Positions 52,273 through 63,591 of a stretch of DNA of 64,000 nt are shown here, piece after piece; within the stretch, counting starts at the first letter, position 1, and every line of letters begins with the position of its first letter. This DNA comes from an uncultured Alkaliphilus sp. (GTDB lineage: Bacteria; Bacillota; Clostridia; Peptostreptococcales; Natronincolaceae). Both the position numbers and the translations under genes were made by a program. Location of the stretch: positions 62,001-126,000 of the forward strand of contig CALJEQ010000023.1 of the NCBI GenBank assembly GCA_938074565.1, in the 5' to 3' direction. The notes under the pieces were generated by a model, which was not told where the DNA came from, did no database searches, and saw only the letters and a list, made by a program, of their open reading frames with translations.

Positions 52273-53985
52273 TTGAAAAAGAGTATATCCCTCTTAATTG
52301 GTGGTGTACAAGGTGAAGGTATCATTAGTACAGGTATAAACCTTATGAAGGCCCTTTCCAGCTTAGGCTACTATACCTATGGTGGTAGAAGTTTCTCCTC
52401 CCGTATTAAGGGAGGTAACACCAGTATCACCGTACATATTGGAATAGAATGTAAAATGTGGATTAATGATGAAGTTGACATCATTTTTGCCTTTGACAAT
52501 GACACCATCTATAAATATGCCCATTTGATACACAAAAACGGATTAATTTTTTATGATTCTATATTAACCCCAGAACTTCATAGGAATGACAAAGACAATA
52601 TTAAATTTGTCCCACTGCCCATTAGTGAAATGGCAAAAAACAATGGTGTAGAAATTATAAAAAACACCTGTGCAATGGGTTTTTTAGGATATTTATTAGG
52701 CATTACAAGAGAAACATTACATGAAGTAACTATAAAAAGGTTTAAACAAAAAGGGTTAGAAATCATTAAAAATAATATAAATGTTTTAAAAGATGTATAT
52801 CAATATTCGGAAAAAAATCTTAAAGCATATAATACCTTCACCCTTACCCCAACATCAATTGTTAAGCGTCCTCTTATGACAGGTAACGATGCCATTAGTC
52901 TTGGTGCTTTAATGGCAGGTTGCCGTTTTATTGCATCTTATCCCATTACGCCAGCCTCGGAAATAATGGAAAATCTGGGTAAGTTATTACCTAAATACGG
53001 TGGTACAATGATTCAAGTAGAGGATGAAATAGCAGCTGTAAACATGATAATAGGTGGATCTTATGGTGGGGTTAGAAGTATGACAGCCACCTCTGGGCCT
53101 GGAATCTCCCTTATGATGGAAGGTATAGGTTTAGCAGGTATGACGGAAACCCCCATTGTGATTATAAATTCTCAACGGGTGGGCCCAAGTACTGGACTTC
53201 CTACTAAGCATGAACAGAGTGATTTATTTACCCTGTATTTTGGTGGACATGGAGAATATCCCAGTATTATTTTAACCCCCTCCACTGTTGAAGAATGCTT
53301 TAACGCCACCATAAGGGGATTCAATTTAGCTGAAACATATCAATGCCCAGTTATTATTCTATCAGATTTAGCTTTATCCCTTACACCCCAAACCATTGAA
53401 GCCTTAGACTTTTCTAAGGTTGAAATTAATCGTGGAAAAATATATACCCCAACTGAAAGTGATGAATATAAACGTTATCAATTAACTAACGATTACATTT
53501 CTTATCGTGCCTTACCTGGAACACGGGGAGGGATTCATCATACCACAGGGTTAGAACATAACGAGATGGGCTTACCTACAGATGATCCTTTAAATCGTAA
53601 AAAAATGATGAATAAACGTTTTAAAAAAATAGAACCCCTCCAATTGGGAGAGGAAATTATCATTCATAAAAACAATAGTCATGTCTTAGTGCTTTCCTTT
53701 GGTTCAACCTATGGTGTTATTAAAGGGGCAATGAAATCCATTAAAACCCCTGTAGATTTCGGTTTCATCCAAATGATCAAACCCCTTCCCATAAAACAAT
53801 TACAAGGGATTATTGAAAGTTATAAACACATTATTATTGTGGAGAATAATTATTGTAAACAGTTTGCCACTATCCTTAAAAGCGAGTTAGGTAACCATGA
53901 TAAGATTCATAGTTTAATAAAGTATGATGGTACTCCCTTTACCCTAAAGGAAATTATTACCGAGATAGGAGGTTGGGTAAATTGA
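52273..53985 (+). CDS. korA: 2-oxoacid:ferredoxin oxidoreductase, fused gamma-alpha subunit
   Basis: About 570 residues. The start is probably the TTG at 52273, since a GTG at 52264 lies in the AGGGAGTG ribosome site. The N-terminal gamma-type domain (1-190; LLIGGVQGEGIISTG) is fused to the alpha/pyrimidine-binding domain (about 205 onward; GNDAISLGALMAGCRFIASYPITPASEIM, VQVEDEIAAV region and MTATSGPGISLMMEG). It decarboxylates a 2-oxoacid, probably 2-oxoglutarate, to acyl-CoA, reducing ferredoxin. It overlaps korB. Confidence 0.9.
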   Translation: MKKSISLLIGGVQGEGIISTGINLMKALSSLGYYTYGGRSFSSRIKGGNTSITVHIGIECKMWINDEVDIIFAFDNDTIYKYAHLIHKNGLIFYDSILTPELHRNDKDNIKFVPLPISEMAKNNGVEIIKNTCAMGFLGYLLGITRETLHEVTIKRFKQKGLEIIKNNINVLKDVYQYSEKNLKAYNTFTLTPTSIVKRPLMTGNDAISLGALMAGCRFIASYPITPASEIMENLGKLLPKYGGTMIQVEDEIAAVNMIIGGSYGGVRSMTATSGPGISLMMEGIGLAGMTETPIVIINSQRVGPSTGLPTKHEQSDLFTLYFGGHGEYPSIILTPSTVEECFNATIRGFNLAETYQCPVIILSDLALSLTPQTIEALDFSKVEINRGKIYTPTESDEYKRYQLTNDYISYRALPGTRGGIHHTTGLEHNEMGLPTDDPLNRKKMMNKRFKKIEPLQLGEEIIIHKNNSHVLVLSFGSTYGVIKGAMKSIKTPVDFGFIQMIKPLPIKQLQGIIESYKHIIIVENNYCKQFATILKSELGNHDKIHSLIKYDGTPFTLKEIITEIGGWVN

Positions 53986-54848
53986 CAACTATAAAAGAAT
54001 ACCATAATAATATTTCTCCCAACTGGTGTCCAGGTTGTGGTCATTTTTCCGTTCTAAGGGCATTACAAGTTGCCGCTGTAAAACTTCAAATTCCCAATGA
54101 AAAATTAACTGTTGTTTCTGGCATTGGCTGCTCTGGACGTTTTTCTGGCTATGTAAATGCCTATAGTTTTCATGGTATACATGGCAGATCCCTCCCTATT
54201 GCACAGGGGATTAAAGTTGCCAATAAAGAACTGACGGTTGTGGCAGCTGGTGGTGATGGAGATGGCTTTGCCATAGGTTTAAGCCACACCCTCCACGCTA
54301 TCCGTAGAAATATTAATATAACTTACCTTGTATTAAACAACCAAATTTATGGTTTAACTAAAGGGCATACATCACCATTAAGTGATATAGGTACTCAAAC
54401 AAAAAGTACCCCCACAGGATCTTTAGAAACCCCCATTAAACCTGGAATTATTGCATTAGCCAATGGTATATCTTTTTTGGCTCAAGGCTTTTCTGTGTAT
54501 CAAGAACAGTTGGTGAATATTATTATTAAGGCCATTCAACATGATGGGTTCTCTATGGTAAATATTTTTAGCCCCTGTGTCACCTATAATAAAACCAATA
54601 CATATCAATGGTTTCGTAAACATCTAGTAAATCTTGAAGAAGTTCAAGGCTACCAGACTGAAAACTTTGAAACTGCCATGAATAAACTCATTGAAACCGA
54701 CGGATTATGTACAGGAGTAGTTTATCAAAATTCCAACAGTACTTCTTATTTAAATAAGCTATCTCAAAATGGATTAACCCCAGCTATGGATACAAGCCTA
54801 CCCCTAACACGTGGGGACTTTGAAGAAATAATTAATCTATATCGTTAA
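53982..54848 (+). CDS. korB: 2-oxoacid:ferredoxin oxidoreductase, beta subunit
   Basis: 288 residues from the TTG at 53982, ten bases after GGAGG and overlapping the korA stop (TTGA). The TPP/Mg motif is AAGGDGDGFAIGLSH...NNQIYGLTKG. Cluster cysteines are in NWCPGCGHFSV, GIGCSGR and one downstream. No separate ferredoxin-like delta subunit is present, as in two-subunit KorAB. The final 17 bases overlap the end of a gene on the other strand. Confidence 0.92.
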   Translation: MTTIKEYHNNISPNWCPGCGHFSVLRALQVAAVKLQIPNEKLTVVSGIGCSGRFSGYVNAYSFHGIHGRSLPIAQGIKVANKELTVVAAGGDGDGFAIGLSHTLHAIRRNINITYLVLNNQIYGLTKGHTSPLSDIGTQTKSTPTGSLETPIKPGIIALANGISFLAQGFSVYQEQLVNIIIKAIQHDGFSMVNIFSPCVTYNKTNTYQWFRKHLVNLEEVQGYQTENFETAMNKLIETDGLCTGVVYQNSNSTSYLNKLSQNGLTPAMDTSLPLTRGDFEEIINLYR

Positions 54849-55041
54849 TATCCAGTCTGTTTTCCAGTTCTTGTACCCGTTCTTCCAGTTCATTAATTTT
54901 TCTTATTAAAAAATCTGTGGAATCAACATCATCTGTTTTTTTTCCACTAAAATGTCTTAGTAATAACACCGTTACAATTATAGGAACCCCTAACAAACAC
55001 ACTACTAAAATCAAGTTCATTATTTGGTAAAAAAACTGCAT
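54832..55041 (-). CDS. small membrane-anchored coiled-coil protein
   Basis: 69 residues. A single helix (about 7-29; IMNLILVVCLLGVPIIVTVLL) is followed by an acidic coiled coil (DFLIRKINELEERVQELENR). AAGGAGG seven bases before the ATG supports it. Possibly DUF4083-like; function unknown. Its 3' end overlaps korB tail-to-tail. Confidence 0.7.
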   Translation of the reverse strand: MQFFYQIMNLILVVCLLGVPIIVTVLLLRHFSGKKTDDVDSTDFLIRKINELEERVQELENRLDINDID

Positions 55042-55221
55042 ATATATGCCTCCTTAATTTATTATTGAATTATTTAATCTCATTATAACATATAAAGTAG
55101 TTGAAAGTTTTACAGCTGCTTTATATGTTTATTTTATAAACCCCTATTACTTAAATATTTTTTTTGGTATAATTTCTATAATACTTGTAATATTCTGTTG
55201 AAATTTGAAAGGAGAGATTTA

Positions 55222-57036
55222 ATGAAGGGTACAATTGTCTCCACTTGGTTAAAGAGTCTAAGAAATCTATTTGGTGATGAACTTGTTAATCGTGCCATCG
55301 TCTCTATTAATTGGAATAGCGATACTATTATTAGCCCATTAGAAGAAATAGCCGATGACGAAATATTTGCAGTTTTTAATTTTATTGCTAAAGAAACAAA
55401 CCAACCTGTAACAGGAATTTGGAAAAAGGTAGGACAACAAAATATCCAAAGCTTTCAAAAATGGTTTCCATCTTATTTTGAAAGATATAGTCTAAAAGGC
55501 TTTTTAATGATGATGGATGATGTCCATTCACAACTAACTAAAATGATTAAAGGGGCCAACCCTCCTCGTCTTTTAGCTAAAGAACTGAATGAGAAAGAAA
55601 TAGAAATTACATACATTTCTAAACGTGGTCTCTTTGACTACTTTTTAGGTTTGTTGGAGGGTAGTTCTACTTATTTTAATGAAAAAATGGATTATAAAGT
55701 AGTAGAGACAGGGAAAACTCAAGATCAAAAACATTTTATGAAGGTTCATATTACTTTAGAAAAGTCTTCTGATCGTATTATTAAGGCATCTATGTCTAAG
55801 TTATTTGGTTTAAATATCATTAAATCAATACCAGTGAAAATCAGTCTTATTCCATCAGTAATTTTATTTGCACTACTTGCCTTTTTGAATAAAGATGCTG
55901 GGTGGATTATTAATACTATTATTCCAGTTTCTACCTTTGCCAGTGTTTTTGTTGCAGCCAACATTGTTGTAAAACCATTAAAACATATTGAAGAAGACAT
56001 CTTAAAACTTAAAGATTTAGATTTTGCCAGCAAAACAATGTTAAAATCCAATGACCCTACAGAGGTCATCATGGCTCACCTTAATGAAGCAAAAGAAGCT
56101 GTTAAAAAAGACTTTTTATTCCTTAAGGGTGGTACCGATGATATGGACAACTACTTAAGGGAATTTTCATTAATTACTGAAAATATGAAAGAATTATCAG
56201 ATTCCATTTCGATGGTTGTCCACGAAGTTGCTTTAAGTGCTTCTAGTCAAGCTGATGAAACAGAAAATGCTGTTACTATTTTAGATCAATATATTACCAC
56301 TTTGTATGAAATAGTCCATGAAGAAACGGAAGGTAAAAATCGCTTAGAAGAATCCGTTGATCAACTTAAAAAGTCGTATCAATCTATTCATCAAGTTAAC
56401 ACTATGATTAATACTGTTAAAGATAATTTTGGTAATGTTAATCAACAAGGTAAGGATTTATCCCATCAAGCATCAAAAATTATGGAGATTAGTTCCACAG
56501 TAGAACAAATTGCAGACCAAACTAACCTATTGGCATTAAATGCAGCTATTGAAGCCGCTAGAGCTGGTGAAGCTGGTAAAGGTTTTACTGTAGTAGCCGA
56601 TGAAATTAGAAAGCTGGCTGAAAACTCAAAGGTTTCTGTACAGCATATTAATGAAAATCTAATGTATTTCATTGAATTAATTAATAAGTTTGTAAAAGAA
56701 ATTTCTGAACAATATCAGCAATTGGAATCCAGTAATTCTACATTAGATCAAGTTACATTAGATAATGAAGCTTCTACTTCTCAAATCATTGATGTTTCTA
56801 ATGTTATTGTAAGGTTAATTAATCAATTATCTTCTGAAACCGAACGACTAACAGGTGTTGTGGAAAATGTCCACTCTTTGGCTGCCATTGCAGAAGAAAA
56901 TTCTGCATCATCAGAAGAAATGAGTGCCAATGTAACCCAATATTCTGATAAAGTTAAGGACTTAACAAATCATATTAATCAGTTTGAAGCATTAATTGCT
57001 AACTTTAAAAAAGAACTAAAAAAATATCAAATATAA
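55222..57036 (+). CDS. H-NOX-containing methyl-accepting chemotaxis protein
   Basis: 604 residues from the ATG at 55222 (AAAGGAGAG upstream). The N-terminal haem domain (1-185) aligns residue for residue with the Thermoanaerobacter O2-binding H-NOX. It has proximal His102 ([10 protein letters not shown]), the YISKR porphyrin motif (Tyr131, Ser133, Arg135), and the distal O2 network Trp9, Asn74 and Tyr140. Two helices (about 205-222 and 227-250) and a HAMP-like part lead to an MCP signalling domain ([18 protein letters not shown] at about 430-450). It should sense O2 or NO and steer chemotaxis. The domain order is the same as Tar4H. No che genes in the window. Confidence 0.93.
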   Translation: MKGTIVSTWLKSLRNLFGDELVNRAIVSINWNSDTIISPLEEIADDEIFAVFNFIAKETNQPVTGIWKKVGQQNIQSFQKWFPSYFERYSLKGFLMMMDDVHSQLTKMIKGANPPRLLAKELNEKEIEITYISKRGLFDYFLGLLEGSSTYFNEKMDYKVVETGKTQDQKHFMKVHITLEKSSDRIIKASMSKLFGLNIIKSIPVKISLIPSVILFALLAFLNKDAGWIINTIIPVSTFASVFVAANIVVKPLKHIEEDILKLKDLDFASKTMLKSNDPTEVIMAHLNEAKEAVKKDFLFLKGGTDDMDNYLREFSLITENMKELSDSISMVVHEVALSASSQADETENAVTILDQYITTLYEIVHEETEGKNRLEESVDQLKKSYQSIHQVNTMINTVKDNFGNVNQQGKDLSHQASKIMEISSTVEQIADQTNLLALNAAIEAARAGEAGKGFTVVADEIRKLAENSKVSVQHINENLMYFIELINKFVKEISEQYQQLESSNSTLDQVTLDNEASTSQIIDVSNVIVRLINQLSSETERLTGVVENVHSLAAIAEENSASSEEMSANVTQYSDKVKDLTNHINQFEALIANFKKELKKYQI

Positions 57037-57044
57037 GCAACGGG

Positions 57045-57078
57045 AAAAAGAATCAGATAATACTGATTCTTTTTTTGT
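57045..57078 (+). terminator. terminator after the H-NOX chemoreceptor gene
   Basis: AAAAAGAATCAG/CTGATTCTTTTT with a six-base loop, then further T. Confidence 0.92.
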
Positions 57079-57084
57079 AGTGTA

Positions 57085-57200
57085 TGTAAAAAACCCCCAT
57101 TTTCTTAGTCACTTCAAAAATTCATCACCCTTACGTATTTTTATAAACGTTAGGGGCTAATTTTTTTGATCCTAGAATATGAAGGTTTTTAATCAGTCTT
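57085..57200. mobile_element. divergent full copy of the palindromic element
   Basis: The stretch runs tgtaaaaaacccccatttt..ttagtcacttcaaaaattc..ttacgtatttttataaacg..ggggctaatttttttgatcc..gaaggtttttaatcagtct. Aligned in reverse orientation it matches the 22530-22654 element over both halves, with more substitutions. It lies between two terminated genes. Confidence 0.7.
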
Positions 57201-57251
57201 AATTTTATTCTATGTCAACAATTAACACTGTTACACTACTATGTTTTTATA

Positions 57252-57282
57252 GTTCTAATCTTATAAATTCTAATCTTATAAA
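57252..57282. repeat. 15-bp tandem duplication at the end of the glutaredoxin gene
   Basis: ttctaatcttataaa occurs twice in a row just beyond and into the glutaredoxin stop codon. No function apparent. Confidence 0.6.
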
Positions 57283-57509
57283 CCTAATAGACTATTAATT
57301 TTATCTTTATCAAAACCCACAATCATTTCTTCTTCAATTTGAACAACAGGCACAGCCATTATTCCTTTTTGCATTAATTCTTTTCTAGCAGAAGGGTCTT
57401 CTTGAACGTTTCTTTCAGTAAATTCTACACCCTTTTCTAATAAATACTCTTTTGCCGTAACACAATGGGGACAAGTATTACTTGTAAATACTGCTACTTT
57501 TTTTGACAT
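57276..57509 (-). CDS. glutaredoxin-like protein
   Basis: 77 residues. The redox site is SNTCPHC (residues about 13-16, CPHC), then [19 protein letters not shown] with the cis-proline, the thioredoxin fold of NrdH/YruB-type glutaredoxins. It reduces disulfides for ribonucleotide reductase or other partners, which cannot be told here. AGGAGGAAT precedes the ATG. Monocistronic. Confidence 0.88.
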   Translation of the reverse strand: MSKKVAVFTSNTCPHCVTAKEYLLEKGVEFTERNVQEDPSARKELMQKGIMAVPVVQIEEEMIVGFDKDKINSLLGL

Positions 57510-57612
57510 TGTTATATTCCTCCTCTAATTTTTATAATTAAAACTGCTACCTTAATATTGTATGTAATAACTCCCAATATATTTTAACATATTTTATACA
57601 AAGTACAAATTT

Positions 57613-58155
57613 CTAAAGACTTTCTGTAATAATTGCCTCCACCACGGCTTCTAAGTCTACCCCACGTTCTACATGTCTGTTGTCTAAATTAGCTTCATTA
57701 ATATCAGCTCGAGGGTCTATCTTGCCTATTTTAGCTGTATAGCAACCTGCTGTTATTCCAGCTGTAATATCGGTATCTCTATCCCCTACCATCCAACTAT
57801 TTTTCAAGTCTATTTGATGCTTTTCTGCAAGTTTTAAAATCATTCCTGGTTCTGGCTTTCTACAATTACTAGCCTTTTTGAAGTCTGGACAATATTCAAT
57901 CTCCTTAAATATACAATACCCTTTTAACTGTTCTTCTAAACAGTCGTGTATTTTTTTTAATTTTTCATGGGTAAGATGCCCCAGCTCTATTCCCCCTTGG
58001 TTGGTTACCACAAACAGTTCAAAACCTGCTTCCGATGCTTTTTTTAATGCTTCTGGAACTCCTTCGTACAAAATTAGTTCTTCTGGCTTATTCACATGTT
58101 TATTAACATTATCATTTAATACTCCATCTCGATCAAAAAAGATTGCTGGTTTCAT
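57613..58155 (-). CDS. HAD-IIIA phosphatase, GmhB-like
   Basis: 180 residues. HAD motifs are FFDRDGVLND, VVTNQGGIELG, and MVGDRDTDITAG. CPDFKKASNCRKPEPGM has the extra cysteines of the GmhB zinc loop, although only part of the CxHxnCxC set is present. GmhB removes the 7-phosphate from heptose bisphosphate for cell-surface polysaccharide. No other heptose gene is near, so the substrate is uncertain; histidinol phosphate is an alternative. Confidence 0.8.
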   Translation of the reverse strand: MKPAIFFDRDGVLNDNVNKHVNKPEELILYEGVPEALKKASEAGFELFVVTNQGGIELGHLTHEKLKKIHDCLEEQLKGYCIFKEIEYCPDFKKASNCRKPEPGMILKLAEKHQIDLKNSWMVGDRDTDITAGITAGCYTAKIGKIDPRADINEANLDNRHVERGVDLEAVVEAIITESL

Positions 58156-58235
58156 TTTTCTACCTGCCTTTTCTTATTAATATTTAAGCTATAGCTTTTT
58201 TAAAGATTAGAGGTTTGGCGGAGTAATAGTTTTAC

Positions 58236-58457
58236 TTAACAGGTTACTCTATCGGAGAAATATTCCCTTAAACCCTGTCTTATTTCTCTTCTTGTGTACA
58301 TAGGTTCGCCCAGTTCTTTTATATTTTTATATTGTATTAATTCTATGATGGCATCAATGTTAAACTTATTAATTTCATCTACATTATTAAAGAAATTATG
58401 TTGTTTTTCCAGCATTTCTAAATGTTTTAATATGTTTTTTTCTTGGTTTTTGATCAT
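58236..58457 (-). CDS. small hypothetical protein
   Basis: 73 residues, helical and charged (ILKHLEMLEKQHNFFNNVDE). No transmembrane segment; one Cys at the C-terminus. AGGGAGGG precedes the ATG. No family recognised. Confidence 0.6.
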   Translation of the reverse strand: MIKNQEKNILKHLEMLEKQHNFFNNVDEINKFNIDAIIELIQYKNIKELGEPMYTRREIRQGLREYFSDRVTC

Positions 58458-58526
58458 GTTTTTTCCCTCCCTTATAGTCTATATTGTTGTACCAATTGGG
58501 TAAATGTATACTTGGGTGGAGGGAAA

Positions 58527-58562
58527 AACAAAAAACTTCACACCAAAATGGCACGAAGTTCT
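58527..58562 (-). terminator. terminator after the DUF1667 gene
   Basis: On the minus strand AACTTCGTGCCA/TGGTGTGAAGTT (with one G-U) is followed by TTTTTTG. It ends the glpA-glpB-DUF1667 transcript. Confidence 0.82.
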
Positions 58563-58570
58563 AATAATTA

Positions 58571-58942
58571 TTATAGCATACTTCTAGTGGTAATTATATC
58601 CACATCTAATCCTAATAAATTTTTTATAATTACTTCCCCTACTTTTATAGGGGCTTCTACTTCTATTTCCTCCAACAGTTTCATACATTCAAATATTTTT
58701 CCCTTTGGAATTGCTTCACTGGTTCTTACTGGCAATCTTTTTAAATGGGCATTTTTTATTTTTACCGTAGATGTTACCATTCTAGTTGGCTTGGTCAATT
58801 CCTTAATGCCGTAGGACTCTCCCCTTGGGCATTTATTTCCACTAACAAGGTATTTTGTTTCTTCTTCAAGACTCGATAAAACTTGTATTTCCATTTTACA
58901 ACCTAGAGGACAGGCTATACACACCAATGTTTTCTTTTCCAT
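58571..58942 (-). CDS. DUF1667 protein of anaerobic glycerol-3-phosphate dehydrogenase
   Basis: 123 residues. LVCIACPLGCKMEI has CxxCxxxC and a further Cys lies in SGNKCPRGESYG, the likely ligands of an Fe-S cluster or metal. DUF1667 proteins accompany GlpA-like and GlpB-like subunits in clostridia and are thought to pass electrons on. Its ATG overlaps the preceding stop (TAATG). Confidence 0.88.
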   Translation of the reverse strand: MEKKTLVCIACPLGCKMEIQVLSSLEEETKYLVSGNKCPRGESYGIKELTKPTRMVTSTVKIKNAHLKRLPVRTSEAIPKGKIFECMKLLEEIEVEAPIKVGEVIIKNLLGLDVDIITTRSML

Positions 58943-60210
58943 TATTGTTCCCCTCCTTCTAGTAATTCCACAGTTAGTTCTCTATTTTCTAAATTAATTA
59001 AATCCTTTTGTAATAAAGTTACCGACTCCATTTCCCCTGGGGCTAAATGTGGTTTTTTTACTTGTTTAATAACTGTTTCGCCAGATTTTACTACTATTTT
59101 TGCATTATGATAAATATTATCTACCCTCATATAAAGATCCAATTTACTGTCTATATTCTCCACCCTTATTTGATGGGGTACAATGTACCTTATCCCTTTT
59201 TCAGCTTTAGTTACCAACGGTTCATTTATATTTTTAAGTTCTTTTTTAACATATCTAGCTGCATTTTTTCCTGCCCTTCTACTTTCCTCCGTTACCCAGT
59301 CTACTAAATCGTGAACATGTACAACATTACCACAGGCAAAAATACCTTCAACTGAAGTCTCCATCGATTCGTTCACCACTGGGCCTCCTGTTATATTATC
59401 TAAAACTATACCTGCACTTTTAGAAAGTTCATTTTCTGGAATTAAGCCTACTGATAATAGTAATGTATCGCACTTATATATTTCTTCTGTTCCTTTAATG
59501 GGTCTTCTGTTTTCATCCACTTTTGCTATGGTTATTTCCTCTACCCGATCTTTTCCTTTTATATTGGTCACCGTATGGCTTAATAACAATGGTATATTAA
59601 AATCTTCTAAACATTGTACTATATTTCTTGTTAGACCTCCTGAATAGGGCATAAGCTCCACTACTGCTTGAACCTTTGCTCCTTCTAAGGTCATTCTTCT
59701 AGCCATAATTAAACCTATGTCACCAGAACCCAGTATGACTACATTTTTACCCACCATGTAGCCCTCCATATTAACAAATCGTTGGGCTGTACCAGCTGTA
59801 AATATACCTGCCACCCTTGAGCCTGGTATATTAATAGCTCCCCTTGTTCTTTCCCTGCAACCCATAGCTAGTATTATTACCTGTGCTTGTATTTCCATTA
59901 ATCCGTCGGTGGTATTTACAGCACTTATTACTTTGCTTTCAGTTATATCCAACACCATTGTATCTAATTTATATGTGATCCCCATTTCATGCAGTTGGTC
60001 TATAAATCTTTCTGCATACTCTGGTCCTGTTAATTCTTCTTTAAAAACATGTAGACCAAAACCGTTATGAATACACTGTTGCAGGATTCCACCCAGTTCT
60101 CTATCTCTTTCTATTACTAAAATGTTTTCTATACCATTTCTCTTTGCTTCTATTGCCGCAGCTAAACCTGCTGGCCCTCCACCTATTACTATAATGTCAT
60201 AGTTTAACAT
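58942..60210 (-). CDS. FAD-dependent pyridine nucleotide-disulfide oxidoreductase, GlpB-like
   Basis: 422 residues. FAD site VIGGGPAGLAAAIEAKRNG, second dinucleotide site VVILGSGDIGLIMARRM, and FACGNVVHVHDLVD near the end. It has no CxxxxC active site, unlike reductases such as LpdA. With the GlpA-like subunit and DUF1667 protein it forms an anaerobic dehydrogenase moving electrons from glycerol-3-phosphate to NAD or an acceptor. The acceptor is not known. 11 bp after glpA. Confidence 0.88.
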   Translation of the reverse strand: MLNYDIIVIGGGPAGLAAAIEAKRNGIENILVIERDRELGGILQQCIHNGFGLHVFKEELTGPEYAERFIDQLHEMGITYKLDTMVLDITESKVISAVNTTDGLMEIQAQVIILAMGCRERTRGAINIPGSRVAGIFTAGTAQRFVNMEGYMVGKNVVILGSGDIGLIMARRMTLEGAKVQAVVELMPYSGGLTRNIVQCLEDFNIPLLLSHTVTNIKGKDRVEEITIAKVDENRRPIKGTEEIYKCDTLLLSVGLIPENELSKSAGIVLDNITGGPVVNESMETSVEGIFACGNVVHVHDLVDWVTEESRRAGKNAARYVKKELKNINEPLVTKAEKGIRYIVPHQIRVENIDSKLDLYMRVDNIYHNAKIVVKSGETVIKQVKKPHLAPGEMESVTLLQKDLINLENRELTVELLEGGEQ

Positions 60211-60221
60211 ATTATCCCCCC

Positions 60222-61709
60222 TTATACTTCTTCTGTTGCTGCCACTAAGTTTACTGTATCTGCATTTGTTATATTTGTTTTTGTAGGTTCTGTTAATATA
60301 TAAGATGTTGGGCTATCTTTAACCACTTGAGTAATATTTATTTGTAGTTCCCTTGCGATTATTTCCATTACCCTTGGCCCACAGAAGCCCCCTTGACACC
60401 TTCCCATACCTGCTCTGGCTCTACGTTTTACTGCATCTAAGGTTGTTGCCCCAGCTTTTCGCTTTACTATGTCAACAATCTCTCCCTCTGTAATATTTTC
60501 ACAGCGACAAATTATTCTTCCGTAACTGGGGTCTTTTTTTATGAGATCAGCTTTTTCTTCTTTGCTTAACTCCATAAAATGTATTACTGGTCTTCTATTG
60601 GGATTGAAATTTTCGTTTATTTTTAAATCTCCCATAATACTTTGAAGCATATCTACCACCATTGTAGCTATGGCTGGAGCTGCCGTTAAGCCTGGGGAAT
60701 CTATTGCAGCGACATTTATAAAACCCTTAGACTCCTTTGATTCTTCTATTATAAAGTCGTTAGTTGCCACCTTTGCCCTTATACCTGCAAAGGAGGTAAT
60801 AACTGTATAAAATGAAAAATTCGGGACTACTTTACTGGCTTTTTCTCTTAAAAAGTTTAACCCTTCACTGGTGGTTTCAACTGCCTGTGGATGGTGGGCT
60901 TCATCTGCTGTTGGCCCTATTAGGAGGTTTCCATGTACTGTTGGTAGAACTAAAACCCCTTTACCATGTTTGGTGGGAGTTTGAAAAATGACAGAGTTTA
61001 CATAGTTTCCTACGCTTTTATCGAAAATATTATATTCTCCTCTGTTTGGGAGTATTTTAAAGCTTTCTTCATTTACTAAGTTATTTATTTCGTCTGCATG
61101 TACTCCTCCACAATTGATGATGTATTTACAATTGATGGTATCTTCACCCGCTGTAACTTCATAATGGTTATTCTTTTTAATAATTTTAGTAACAGGGCTA
61201 TTTAATAATAATTCGACACCATTTTCTATGGCGTTTTCTGCTAAAGCAATTGCCAACTCAAATGGCCCAGTTATACCTGCTGTGGGTGCATATAAAGCAC
61301 CAACTATTTCTTTACTTAGGTTTGGCTCTATTTCCCGTATCTTCTGTTGGTTTAGTAGTTGTAAATTGGGTACTCCATTGGCTTTTCCCTGTTGCAAAAG
61401 TTCTTCTAGAGTTTCCATTTCTTCTTGATTAAATGCCACCACCAAAGAGCCTATCCGTTTAAAGGGTACGTTTAACTCTTTACAGAGTTTTTCATACTTG
61501 GCATTTCCTAAAACATTGGTTTGTGCTTTTAGGCTACCTACTTTTGCATCGTAACCTGCATGAACAATGGCACTGTTTGCCTTAGTCGTTCCGTTTGCAA
61601 CATCATTTTCCTTATCCACTATTAATATTTTCAACTGATATTTTGATAGTTCTCTAGCAATGGCTGTTCCAATTATACCTGCTCCAATAATGGTAACATC
61701 AAACATCAT
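60222..61709 (-). CDS. glpA: anaerobic glycerol-3-phosphate dehydrogenase, GlpA-like with BFD domain
   Basis: About 495 residues from the ATG at 61709 (GAGGAG six bases upstream; a second ATG follows). FAD site VTIIGAGIIGTAIARELSKY, substrate domain to about 365, then a C-terminal BFD [2Fe-2S] domain with CRCENITEGEIVDIVKR and GRCQGGFCGPRV. It oxidises glycerol-3-phosphate to dihydroxyacetone phosphate. First gene of a three-gene unit separated from glpK by a terminator. Confidence 0.9.
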   Translation of the reverse strand: MMFDVTIIGAGIIGTAIARELSKYQLKILIVDKENDVANGTTKANSAIVHAGYDAKVGSLKAQTNVLGNAKYEKLCKELNVPFKRIGSLVVAFNQEEMETLEELLQQGKANGVPNLQLLNQQKIREIEPNLSKEIVGALYAPTAGITGPFELAIALAENAIENGVELLLNSPVTKIIKKNNHYEVTAGEDTINCKYIINCGGVHADEINNLVNEESFKILPNRGEYNIFDKSVGNYVNSVIFQTPTKHGKGVLVLPTVHGNLLIGPTADEAHHPQAVETTSEGLNFLREKASKVVPNFSFYTVITSFAGIRAKVATNDFIIEESKESKGFINVAAIDSPGLTAAPAIATMVVDMLQSIMGDLKINENFNPNRRPVIHFMELSKEEKADLIKKDPSYGRIICRCENITEGEIVDIVKRKAGATTLDAVKRRARAGMGRCQGGFCGPRVMEIIARELQINITQVVKDSPTSYILTEPTKTNITNADTVNLVAATEEV

Positions 61710-61750
61710 AATCATCTCCTCTATTTAATCCATTTATGAAAACCTATTTA

Positions 61751-61807
61751 AAATAAAAAATGCCACACAAAACAGGCCTATCTCTTTTCATAGGTGTTTT
61801 ATGTGGC
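61751..61807 (-). terminator. terminator after glpK
   Basis: On the minus strand GCCACATAAAACACCTAT pairs with ATAGGCCTGTTTTGTGTGGC, followed by ATTTTTTATTTT. It separates glpK from the glpA unit; in Bacillus this type of terminator before glpD is the target of GlpP antitermination. Confidence 0.85.
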
Positions 61808-61913
61808 TCTCCAATTCTCGGCCTTTATCTATTAAATTACTTGAATTATAACACTTTCACCCATCGGTGTAAAGTCATTAATACCAACTTGTTTAATACT
61901 CATTCCATAGGGT

Positions 61914-63428
<1,515 letters not shown>

Positions 63429-63554
63429 TTACTATATCTGTCTATCTATTTTTCAATTTATAAGTTTAATTTTAAACGTTATAATTTAATACTAATTATC
63501 TTTATAACACATATTTCTAACCCTTTTACGGTTTGTCTCATCTTATATAAGAAG

Positions 63555-63572
63555 TAGTAAAACGTTTTCCTA
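63555..63572. promoter_or_regulatory. catabolite-responsive-element-like dyad upstream of glpK
   Basis: AGTAAAACGTTTTCCTAA resembles the CcpA cre consensus (TGAAARCGYTTTCA-like) except for TA in place of TG. It lies after the glpP stop and about 140 bp before glpK. HPr with a regulatory serine is encoded at 7.7 kb. Confidence 0.4.
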
Positions 63573-63591
63573 ATTATTAAAGAATGTTATT

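Noticed and set aside
58236-58457. Possible toxin or antitoxin for the 73-residue ORF
   Set aside because: No partner gene is adjacent and no family motif is visible; left as hypothetical.
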